A stretch of DNA of 7,397 nucleotides from Solirubrobacterales bacterium (GTDB taxonomy: Bacteria; Actinomycetota; Thermoleophilia; Solirubrobacterales; Solirubrobacteraceae): assembly GCA_017354065.1 (NCBI GenBank), contig JAFMRN010000081.1, positions 1 to 7,397 on the forward strand, read 5' to 3'. Of the stretch, positions 1 through 5,402 are shown piece after piece. The position numbers were made by a program, and so were the translations under genes. How positions within the stretch are numbered: the stretch's first letter is position 1; the number at the start of each line of letters is the position of its first letter. Below the pieces are notes generated by a model. That model saw only the letters and a list, made by a program, of their open reading frames with translations. It had not been told where the DNA came from and ran no database searches.

Positions 1-763
1 CCGTCTGGTTCATCGCCGGACATTCATGCCACCGATGCGGATCCGACGACTGCGGATGATCACTCCCAGAGGTGCCGCCGAGCGCGACCTGGCCATCACA
101 CACGCCCGTGGGATCATCGGATGTGAAGTGCACCGGCCACTGGTCGGGGCTCGCGTTCCAAACCCAGCCGTTCTGGGACCAGAGCGAACCGTCGACCGCT
201 ATGTCCGGAGCCCGGTTTTCGGTCGCGTCCACGTAAATCCCGCCAACATCGGTGTTGGCCCCGCCGTTACCGCAAGTTGATGTAGTGCACGACACCCAGA
301 AACCCCATCCTGTGGTGCCCGGTGCCATCTGCCCGGTATAAAATCCGCCTTCGTTCGGCCCAAATGTTGAATTGCCCGTGTACCCACCGGCGTTGCCCCA
401 GTGCATGCCCGAAGCCCAACCATTCTGGTAGGCATCGGTATAGAACGCACCCGTCTGAGGTGTGCGAACGTCATCGAGGGAAACGCCACTCGGAGCGTTG
501 ATCGAGATCCCCGCAACCTGGCCATTCGTTGAGCTTATGCCTTGGATATTCAAATCGAGCGTGTTGCAGCTCGCGTTTATTGAGCCACCCGTCGCGTACG
601 GCGTAAAGATGGCACCGGAGCAGCCCGTCGACTGATCGTTCGGGCTGAAGTACGGGCCAAAGTCGTAGTAGAGGTTTGAAGCGCTAGCCGCCCCAGCCGA
701 AACGATTACCAGGCACGCTACGACCAGCAAAGCAAGCCCAAGGTGTCGGAGTGACCGGCGCAT
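1..763 (-). CDS. Secreted protein with signal peptide, Ig-like C-terminal part (3' end outside window)
   Basis: I translated this by hand from an ATG at 763: 254 codons stay open to the window edge, so the C-terminus is missing. Residues 1-28 form a classical signal peptide: MRRS start, Leu/Val-rich core, and AxA-type cleavage near GAASA|SN. The mature part is rich in Gly, Asn, Thr, Ser, Trp and Tyr, with six Cys (48, 66, 159, 164, 222, 248), which fits an extracellular beta-rich protein. Around residues 152-164 there is a GWGFWVSC...TCG segment. From about 186 a stretch (APDIAVDGSLW...GW...FTSDDPTGVC) resembles the Ig-like unit of large secreted paralog families I associate with Solirubrobacterales; that comparison is from memory. 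The gene starts 3 bp after the stop of the upstream exported-protein gene, with GGGGAG as ribosome binding site inside that gene's last codons, so the two are probably translationally coupled. Function unknown; surface or matrix adhesion is only a guess. GC is about 57% in a hand-counted stretch, lower than in its neighbours to the right. Confidence 0.82.
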   Translation of the reverse strand, partial: MRRSLRHLGLALLVVACLVIVSAGAASASNLYYDFGPYFSPNDQSTGCSGAIFTPYATGGSINASCNTLDLNIQGISSTNGQVAGISINAPSGVSLDDVRTPQTGAFYTDAYQNGWASGMHWGNAGGYTGNSTFGPNEGGFYTGQMAPGTTGWGFWVSCTTSTCGNGGANTDVGGIYVDATENRAPDIAVDGSLWSQNGWVWNASPDQWPVHFTSDDPTGVCDGQVALGGTSGSDHPQSSDPHRWHECPAMNQT

Positions 764-766
764 TAC

Positions 767-1246
767 TCAGCACTCCCCAAGCACGATGAACTCGTTGGTT
801 GCAAGCTTGGTCGGGTCCGTCGAAACGATGAAAACAGTTGGTTGGTTGGCGCTATGGGTCACCGATACTGTGTTCGGCCCAAGAGGAGACGCGACGAGCG
901 CCGCGCCCTGATCGCCCGCCGGGCATGCCGTCAGCGTGATCTGCACCTGGTTGCCATTTAGAACTCGCGCCGTGAATCCAACACCTGGTGCGGCCGTGCC
1001 GTTATGCACCGTCCCGTGTGCGGTGTTCGGCGCCTGACTCCAAACAACCGGCCGCTCCACGCGGTTGCACTTGTTCTTGAGCAGCAGCTCGCCGTTCTTT
1101 TTGTACTCGCACCCGTGAACTACGGTGGTAGCCGTGGGTTTCTGTGTGGCGGCCACGGCGAAGCTGCCGCCCCCGCCGCCGACGGCGAAGAACAGTGCCG
1201 TGTAAGCGACGGCGTTGCTGCGTACGTGGTTGAGAAGCTGGTTCAT
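767..1246 (-). CDS. Small exported protein with N-terminal hydrophobic leader
   Basis: 159 aa. The reading frame extends further upstream, but that extension would overlap the neighbouring gene. The ATG at 1246 has an excellent AAGGGG ribosome binding site six bases away, so I chose it. Residues 11-33 (NAVAYTALFFAVGGGGGSFAVAA) form a hydrophobic, Gly-rich leader like the VALFVALGG signal/anchor segments common in actinobacterial exported proteins. Residues 44-70 contain HGCEYKKNGELLL...C...VVWSQ. This resembles the short CxxKKxGxLxL...C...W-type unit found just after that leader in many actinobacterial collagen-like or surface proteins (from memory). The rest (about 89-159) looks like one small beta domain ending in GEC. 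The four Cys (46, 60, 108, 159) could form two disulfides. It lies 40 bp after a membrane protein gene and 3 bp before another secreted protein gene, so all three are likely one transcript. Function unknown. Confidence 0.83.
   Translation of the reverse strand: MNQLLNHVRSNAVAYTALFFAVGGGGGSFAVAATQKPTATTVVHGCEYKKNGELLLKNKCNRVERPVVWSQAPNTAHGTVHNGTAAPGVGFTARVLNGNQVQITLTACPAGDQGAALVASPLGPNTVSVTHSANQPTVFIVSTDPTKLATNEFIVLGEC
773..778 (-). promoter_or_regulatory. Ribosome binding site GGGGAG of the gene starting at 763
   Basis: On the minus strand GGGGAG lies nine bases before the ATG at 763. It sits in the final Gly-Glu codons of the upstream gene, whose TGA is at 769-767. This supports the chosen start and coupled translation. 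Confidence 0.6.
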
Positions 1247-1252
1247 GGGATG

Positions 1253-1258
1253 CCCCTT
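1253..1258 (-). promoter_or_regulatory. Ribosome binding site AAGGGG of the gene starting at 1246
   Basis: AAGGGG on the minus strand is six bases upstream of the ATG at 1246. It decides between this start and the much longer open frame that begins at 1399 inside the preceding gene. Confidence 0.65.
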
Positions 1259-1286
1259 GTGAATCGTTGGTCGGTTGGAAGTTGGT

Positions 1287-2303
1287 TCAGCACTGGACGT
1301 CGCACCCGCCTGAGCTGGAGCCAAAGCCGGTGGGGCCAGCGGGCCCGCCAGAGCCGCTGCTGCCAGAGCCGCTGCTGCCAGAAGATGCGGGCGCGGCACT
1401 TGAAGCCGGTTTTGCGGAGGCCGGTGCAGCGGACGACGCCACCGGCACTGAGGAGGCAGCGGGTTTCACCACCGGCGTCGCTGCCGGATGCGACGCTTCT
1501 GAGCTGCTGGACGCCGCGCTCGCGGGCGCAGTAGTACGTACGGGGGTCGCCGCCGGCGTAGCTGTGGAGGCATGCGTGGATGCACTCGTGTACGTCGGAG
1601 CGGGCTTCGGCTGCGCGGCTGGCACAGCAGCCGGGTGGCTGCCGGTCGACGGCGCCGGGGTGGAGTGCGCCACCGGTGCGGGATGAGCGCTGCCCCTCCC
1701 GCGGTGTGACGGGTGTTTGACGACCGCCCGCTTTGGCCGGTGCCCGCGCGCCACGCTGTGATGCGGCTTTGGCTTATGACCGTGCACCACGTGACGAGGC
1801 GCATGTACCGCGTGCCGGGCTGCCTGCGCCGAGTACCTCGCGCGCGGGGTATGCGCCGTGCCCCCGGGTACGACCACGGCCAGCACCACGGCTAACACGG
1901 CCATCACCCCCGCAGCAAACAGCCATGCCGCACGCGGTCCACGCGCGCGCAGCGCGCCGACCACTCCGGCAAGCCGCCCCATCAGGTGGACAGCGATCTC
2001 CCGAACCGCCACCAGCGCACCAGCGCACCATCCCAATGCCCGCACAGGACCCGTACGGCCGGCTGGCTCGGGGTCAGTACCCGCGCTCTCAGGGTCCGTG
2101 CTCGAAACCTCAACCGCCTGATGCAACTCCTCGGCGCCCTCACCCCAAAAGTCCTGCGCGCTCAGCGTGCCAGACGCGGACGTCTCGTCCCCAGACGAGT
2201 CCACCACCGTCAGCGGCGGCTTACGGCTCCCCGCGCGATCGCCGTCCAGCGGGACCAGACCGTCTTTGCCGCCGGCCAGCCAGTCGCCGGGGAAGCGGAT
2301 CAC
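1287..2303 (-). CDS. Single-pass membrane protein with His-rich and Ala/Ser/Pro-rich extracellular region
   Basis: About 338 aa from the GTG at 2303, which has a GAGAAGGGG purine run just upstream and begins VIRFPGDWL. The frame is open to a TTG at 2369 (360 aa), so the start is not certain. In the 338-aa numbering, residues 1-122 are polar to amphipathic and include AQDFWGEGAEEL (49-60). Residues 125-145 form one strong membrane helix (AAWLFAAG...AVVV). The Arg-rich stretch before it (RARGPRAAW) suggests N-in, C-out by the positive-inside rule. Residues 151-222 are basic with about 14 His. Residues 223-311 are low-complexity Ala/Ser/Thr/Pro, like a wall-spanning stalk. The end is Ser/Gly-rich (SGSSGSGSSGSGG) and finishes with GGCDVQC. 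No LPXTG sorting signal is seen. It heads the exported-protein cluster and is divergent from an HTH gene whose product also carries a DFWG motif. Function unknown; a cell-envelope anchor or stalk is an inference. Confidence 0.78.
   Translation of the reverse strand: MIRFPGDWLAGGKDGLVPLDGDRAGSRKPPLTVVDSSGDETSASGTLSAQDFWGEGAEELHQAVEVSSTDPESAGTDPEPAGRTGPVRALGWCAGALVAVREIAVHLMGRLAGVVGALRARGPRAAWLFAAGVMAVLAVVLAVVVPGGTAHTPRARYSAQAARHAVHAPRHVVHGHKPKPHHSVARGHRPKRAVVKHPSHRGRGSAHPAPVAHSTPAPSTGSHPAAVPAAQPKPAPTYTSASTHASTATPAATPVRTTAPASAASSSSEASHPAATPVVKPAASSVPVASSAAPASAKPASSAAPASSGSSGSGSSGSGGPAGPTGFGSSSGGCDVQC
1349..1378. repeat. Two tandem 15-bp repeat units inside the membrane protein gene
   Basis: The unit CCAGAGCCGCTGCTG occurs twice back to back (1349-1363 and 1364-1378), followed by CCAGA. 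On the minus strand it encodes the repeated Ser/Gly pentapeptide near the protein's C-terminus. Units this short and identical could expand or contract by replication slippage. Confidence 0.8.
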
Positions 2304-2380
2304 TTTCCCCTTCTCGCCACCCCCGTCGCGTTCTTCATGGCCGTCGAAGGCCACCGCCACAACCCCCAAAGACGATTTTT

Positions 2381-2409
2381 TTGTCTGCCGCCTACCACCG
2401 TACTATGGT
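2381..2409 (+). promoter_or_regulatory. Promoter of the HTH operon
   Basis: TTGTCT (2381-2386), a 17-base spacer, and TATGGT (2404-2409) match the sigma-70-type pattern TTGNNN-17-TANNNT. A run of seven T (2376-2382) overlaps the upstream edge of the -35, like a short UP-type tract. Transcription would begin near 2416, giving a leader of about 38 nt before the ATG at 2454. Confidence 0.6.
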
Positions 2410-2428
2410 TAGGCTCAGTTGGCATCAA
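2399..2428 (-). promoter_or_regulatory. Possible minus-strand promoter of the exported-protein cluster
   Basis: On the minus strand TTGATG (2428-2423) is followed after 17 bases by TAGTAC (2405-2400). The -35 is good and the spacing ideal. The -10 lacks the preferred final T, so this is a weaker call than the opposite promoter, which it overlaps. The predicted transcript leader to the GTG at 2303 would be about 90 nt. Confidence 0.35.
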
Positions 2429-2442
2429 ATTGATTCAATTTG
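2426..2442. promoter_or_regulatory. Perfect palindrome, candidate operator
   Basis: CAAATTGA-T-TCAATTTG is an exact 8-bp inverted repeat with one central base, in an AT-rich patch of otherwise GC-rich DNA. It lies just after the predicted start of the plus-strand HTH transcript and overlaps the -35 of the possible minus-strand promoter. A protein bound here could repress both directions. The excisionase-family protein encoded directly downstream is the obvious candidate ligand, but that is inference. Confidence 0.6.
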
Positions 2443-2453
2443 GTAACACTCAA

Positions 2454-2747
2454 ATGTCCGGTGAATCAGAGCAACGCGAATTCCTGACGGTCCGGGATGT
2501 GGCCGATCTACTGCAACTGAACGAGCAGACCGTCCGCAACTGGATTGATCAGGGGTCTCTGCCCGCACACCGGATCGGCCGCCGCGTGCGGATCCAGCGC
2601 TCAGACCTGGATCAGATCCTGAACGCGAGCAAAACCGCTGCAAACGGAACGACTCCGACGAACGCGCCCGCGGGCCCTAACGGCGACGACTTCTGGGGCG
2701 GCGAGACGGTCGGGGAAGCCGACCTGGCTCCGGAGAGCAACCGATGA
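2454..2747 (+). CDS. Excisionase-family (MerR-like HTH) DNA-binding protein
   Basis: 97 aa, starting at an ATG that begins MSGESEQREF. The reading frame is open further upstream, but the predicted promoter and palindrome lie in that stretch. There is no strong Shine-Dalgarno. Residues 9-57 form the HTH_17/excisionase-type domain: LTVRDVADLL (11-20, first helix), NEQTVRNWIDQGSLP (23-37, recognition helix), HRIGRRVRI (39-47, wing), and RSDLDQIL (49-56). This family binds DNA as small MerR-like domains. Members include phage excisionases but also many ordinary regulators. The remaining 40 residues look disordered, with a DDFWGGE motif at 78-84. No integrase, recombinase or att site is visible, so I call it a regulator rather than an excisionase. 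Its TGA overlaps the ATG of the next gene (ATGA), so the two are translationally coupled. It probably regulates itself and perhaps the divergent surface cluster. Confidence 0.85.
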   Translation: MSGESEQREFLTVRDVADLLQLNEQTVRNWIDQGSLPAHRIGRRVRIQRSDLDQILNASKTAANGTTPTNAPAGPNGDDFWGGETVGEADLAPESNR

Positions 2748-3217
2748 GCTTCTCGGGCGAGCTCGACAAGGAGCGCGAGCAGATCCTGCATTTGATCCGG
2801 CACGCCTCCAGCAGCTGGGCGGCGGCGATGCGCAGCCACAAGCTCGCGCCCCCGGACGCGGGTTTCGCGGCGCGGCTCCAAGAGCTCTCCGCAGCAGCAT
2901 CGATCGAGCAGCAGGCGTGGGAACGCGCGCACGGGGTCGGGCTTGCCTGGCGGCCGGTCCCGGGTGCCGAGAACTCGGCACCGCCGTATGAGCTCCGGCC
3001 CGGCACCGGGCGTCGTGGACCGGAGGAGCTCTGGCGTCGCTTCGACGCCGCCGTTAGCGCCCTCAACACCGCCATCGCCGGCTCCAGTGCGAAGATGGTC
3101 TCAGAAGCCTTCGGTACGGTCGCTGAGGTCACGGCTGACCTGGCGCACGCGGTAAGAGCCGAAGATGAGACAGCCTTGGCAGCCCAAGACTTCGTTCGAG
3201 TGCGAGCTCAGGCCTGA
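2744..3217 (+). CDS. Hypothetical helical protein coupled to the HTH gene
   Basis: 157 aa. I do not recognise the family. It is soluble: no signal peptide and no membrane segment. The composition is Ala/Glu/Arg-rich and predicts mostly alpha helices at about residues 3-30, 40-64, 90-112 and 114-155. A central, less regular segment (65-88) holds GLAWRPVP and PPYELRPGTGRRGPEEL. The pattern WRRFDAAVSALNTAIAG (96-112) looks like a heptad-type amphipathic helix, so it may self-associate or bind a partner. Its start overlaps the stop of the HTH gene by four bases, a strong sign that the two products are made together in fixed ratio. It could modulate the HTH protein as a co-regulator or sensor partner, but nothing in the sequence proves this. 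A short hairpin overlaps its stop codon. Confidence 0.8.
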   Translation: MSFSGELDKEREQILHLIRHASSSWAAAMRSHKLAPPDAGFAARLQELSAAASIEQQAWERAHGVGLAWRPVPGAENSAPPYELRPGTGRRGPEELWRRFDAAVSALNTAIAGSSAKMVSEAFGTVAEVTADLAHAVRAEDETALAAQDFVRVRAQA

Positions 3218-3239
3218 TGTCAGTCCTGATCAACAGGCC
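3211..3239 (+). terminator. Weak hairpin at the end of the HTH operon
   Basis: GGCCTG (3211-3216) pairs exactly with CAGGCC (3234-3239). After one mismatch two more pairs can form. The hairpin overlaps the TGA of the 157-aa gene. No T-run follows, so if it ends transcription it does so inefficiently or with Rho. Confidence 0.3.
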
Positions 3240-3473
3240 GCTACCGCCCCCCATAGAAAGAGACCCGCACCGTTGAATGGCTGGCATTGCACAAAGGCGG
3301 CTACGAACCCACGGCGGCGAGCACCCTTATCGCGCTAGGCCCAGTGGAACTGGCCGCAGCGATCGACTGGCCGCCAACTACGTCCAGCTGATCCGGGCGC
3401 GGACCTGCGCCACAGCGGTCCCGAGCGACCCGCATCACATCGTGAAAGCGCGGCACCAAGTAGCGTCCGCTCC
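3218..3473. other. Intergenic gap with a possible gene remnant
   Basis: 256 bp without a convincing complete gene. Positions 3272-3391 on the plus strand read, in one frame, as a protein-like string (VEWLALHKGGYEP ... VELAAAIDWPP) ending in TGA. It has no ATG or GTG start, only an internal TTG at 3287, and a TAG at 3254. It looks like the tail of a lost gene, or chance. An ATG frame overlapping it (3277-3501) has an Arg/His/Pro-rich composition typical of out-of-frame noise. No clear promoter for the gpsA gene was found, although it should lie here. Confidence 0.35.
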
Positions 3474-4592
3474 ATGCCACCGCTGCCCCGTGCCGCACTG
3501 AGCCTGCCCACCACCCCGCTGAACCGGCGTGCGGTGGTTATCGGCGCGGGCAGTTTCGGCACCGCGATAGCGGTGCTGCTGGCGCGCGGGGGCCTGCGCA
3601 CCACGCTGCAAACGCGGACCGAGGAGCAGGCGCAGCGACTGACCGAGGACCGCGAGAACCGCGAGTACCTGAAGGGCGTCGAGTTCCCGCGTGAGCTCCG
3701 CGTCGAGCACGTCGGCGAGGGCGTCACCCGCGCTGACTATGTCTTCCTGGCGGTTCCCTCAGCCCGGCTGGACGGCGCGATTCTGCAACTGGAGAAGTCC
3801 GGCCTGAAACGTGACGCGGCCGTCATCTCGCTTGCCAAGGGCCTTGTTCCACCCCAGGGCACCCCGCCGACAACGATTCTGCGGCGTCGCTTTGGCCCCG
3901 AACGCACGGCCTGCCTCGGCGGCCCGGCCCACGCAGCGGAGATGGTGCATGAGGGCGCGGGGCTGGTCGCGGCGTCAGCGGATGAGGAGCTGGCCAAGGC
4001 CCTGTCACAGGCGTTCATCCGCGGTGGGGTCGTCTGCGAGCAGTCAAATGACCCCGTCGGCGTAGAGCTCTCAGGCGCCGCCAAGAACGCTGCCGCGCTC
4101 GCCAGCGGCGCGACCGAAGCGCAAGGCCTGAACGCAGCAGGCGCAGCCGCCGGCCACATCTTTGCCGAGGTCTGGCGCTGGGCGGAAGCCAACGGCGCGC
4201 GCCCGGAGTCGATGATCGGACTTGCCGGCACCGGTGACCTGGTGGCGACCGCGCTCGCCCCCGAGTCCCGCAACCGTCGCGCGGGTGAGCTGCTCGCATC
4301 CGGCGTGGCCGCCAGCGAGATCCCCGACCGAATCGGTCAAGCGGTGGAATCGCTGGAGTCGGTGCCGCTGCTGGCCCAGGCGCTGTCCAACGCCGGGTTC
4401 CAAGCACCGGTCACAACGGCGCTGGCGAACCTGATTGAGGGAATGCTGCCCCTGGAGGACTGGATCCAGGTGGTACGGGCGACGGTTCCGCCACCGGCCC
4501 GCTGGCGCCCGCCGGTCAAGCCCGGTTTCTGGAAGCGCTTGCGCCAACGGTTCGCGCGCCTATTTCGCCGCCGCGACGCGCTCAGTGAATGA
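3474..4592 (+). CDS. gpsA: Divergent NAD(P)-dependent glycerol-3-phosphate dehydrogenase
   Basis: 372 aa; GpsA is usually 330-340. GpsA reduces dihydroxyacetone phosphate to sn-glycerol-3-phosphate for phospholipid synthesis, in the cytosol. Visible features in order: Rossmann motif GAGSFGTA (24-31), NREYL (62-66), VPS (94-96), SLAKGL (119-124), GGPAHAAEM (149-157, in place of the usual SGPxxAxE), VELSGAAKN with catalytic-type Lys204 (197-205), GLAGTGDLVAT (249-259), and SRNRR (265-269). The usual N-x-(R/K) segment after AKN reads GLNAAGAAAGH (218-228), so the basic residue is Ala. There is an extra N-terminus of about 17 residues and a basic, aromatic C-terminal tail (343-368, FWKRLRQRFARLFRRR). 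The ATG at 3474 has no good ribosome binding site; GTG codons at residues 21-22 are too close to the Rossmann strand to be better. The 3' end overlaps the convergent membrane protein gene by 33 bp. Family is certain; activity and substrate are less so. Confidence 0.88.
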   Translation: MPPLPRAALSLPTTPLNRRAVVIGAGSFGTAIAVLLARGGLRTTLQTRTEEQAQRLTEDRENREYLKGVEFPRELRVEHVGEGVTRADYVFLAVPSARLDGAILQLEKSGLKRDAAVISLAKGLVPPQGTPPTTILRRRFGPERTACLGGPAHAAEMVHEGAGLVAASADEELAKALSQAFIRGGVVCEQSNDPVGVELSGAAKNAAALASGATEAQGLNAAGAAAGHIFAEVWRWAEANGARPESMIGLAGTGDLVATALAPESRNRRAGELLASGVAASEIPDRIGQAVESLESVPLLAQALSNAGFQAPVTTALANLIEGMLPLEDWIQVVRATVPPPARWRPPVKPGFWKRLRQRFARLFRRRDALSE

Positions 4593-5402
4593 GCGCCGCA
4601 TCCCCACGTAACCACCCAACAGCAGGTACCCGACGAGACAGGCTCCGCCGTCGGCCAACCCGCGCGCGGCACCGTCGAAGGGGTCACCAGCGACGATCCC
4701 GAACAGCGTCACTACGACTGCCAGCAGACCGGCGAACAGCAGCGCGAACGCACCGGGCTCCAAGCCGAAGCTGAGCGGACCGAGATCATCGCCCAGATCG
4801 CCGCGCGGGCCGGGCGCCGCCGACACCGGCCGCGCAGCCCCGAACACCGAGGGCAGCGCCGCGAGCAGCGCCAACGCGGACACGCCCATCAGGACCACTG
4901 CGAGCAAGTGCCCGTCGGTGATCTCCTCGCCACCACAGGCCAAGACCGTGATCCAGCCGCCGATCAAGGCAAGCCGCACACGCCGGCGAAGCACCTGCAC
5001 GGTCGCTGCCGAGACCACGCGAGCACCGCGCAGACGCCAGGCCCGCAGCATCGCCAGCGAACCGGACGCAAGCGCAACCTGGCCCGCGAGTGCCCCGACG
5101 GCCAATCCCGGCCAGCCGAGCGGCCAGCTCCAAACCCTCTGAAAGTCGTTCACCGCCAGGAACAGCACGAACATCGCCACGCCGGCCACGCCAAGCGCTA
5201 CGAAACTGACCAGCGCGGCGCGACGCGCACGGAAGCTGCCCAGCTCATCGGCAAACCTGCGAGCGACCAGTGCGGGCGCGCCCAGATCAGCCCCCGGGTC
5301 ACACTCCAGGTGGTCCGCGAACTCGGTGACGACCCGCGCCCGCAGGCGGCCCCGGATCCCCGCCGCGGTCAACTCCTCAAACAGCGAATCCAGGTAGCTC
5401 AT
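4560..5402 (-). CDS. Polytopic membrane protein, partner of PadR regulator
   Basis: 280 aa. Residues 1-60 form a soluble helical domain (YLDSLFEEL ... RARVVTEFADHLE ... VARRFADELGSFRARR). It resembles the short N-terminal domain of HAAS/DUF1700-type proteins, which are commonly encoded next to PadR genes (from memory). Then about six hydrophobic segments follow, near 63-84, 97-117, 143-157, 164-188, 216-238 and 250-267, with a charged cytoplasm-like loop at 190-212 (GPRGDLGDDLGP). Its ATG overlaps the TGA of padR, so the two are translationally coupled. The PadR protein probably controls its own operon and thus this protein. No transporter or enzyme motif is seen; a stress or envelope-sensing role is a guess based on the PadR pairing. 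The last 33 bp are shared tail-to-tail with gpsA. Confidence 0.8.
   Translation of the reverse strand: MSYLDSLFEELTAAGIRGRLRARVVTEFADHLECDPGADLGAPALVARRFADELGSFRARRAALVSFVALGVAGVAMFVLFLAVNDFQRVWSWPLGWPGLAVGALAGQVALASGSLAMLRAWRLRGARVVSAATVQVLRRRVRLALIGGWITVLACGGEEITDGHLLAVVLMGVSALALLAALPSVFGAARPVSAAPGPRGDLGDDLGPLSFGLEPGAFALLFAGLLAVVVTLFGIVAGDPFDGAARGLADGGACLVGYLLLGGYVGMRRSFTERVAAAK

Noticed and set aside
1349..1383. Tandem repeat as CRISPR or mobile-element signature
   Set aside because: Only two contiguous 15-bp copies with no spacers, in frame in a Ser/Gly-rich coding region.
1247..1399. Longer version of the small exported protein starting at 1399
   Set aside because: The extension is antisense-free but overlaps the coding end of the upstream membrane protein in another frame. 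The ATG at 1246 has a strong AAGGGG site and begins the typical leader.
1733..2446. Long plus-strand open frame opposite the membrane protein gene
   Set aside because: Its translation is Arg/Pro/Ala noise typical of the antisense of GC-rich genes. The minus strand has the membrane helix and stalk that make biological sense.
1986..2453. Upstream in-frame extension of the HTH protein
   Set aside because: It would cross the predicted promoter and palindrome and run antisense to the membrane protein. The domain begins right after the ATG at 2454.
2454..2747. HTH protein as a phage or plasmid excisionase
   Set aside because: No integrase, recombinase, attachment site or tRNA lies nearby. HTH_17 proteins are often plain chromosomal regulators.
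3277..3501. ATG-initiated plus-strand frame in the gap before gpsA
   Set aside because: No ribosome binding site, overlaps gpsA in another frame, and composition is Arg/His/Pro-rich.
3335..3727. Minus-strand open frames over the start of gpsA
   Set aside because: They lie antisense to the Rossmann domain of gpsA, which has unmistakable motifs, and translate as Arg/Ser-rich noise.
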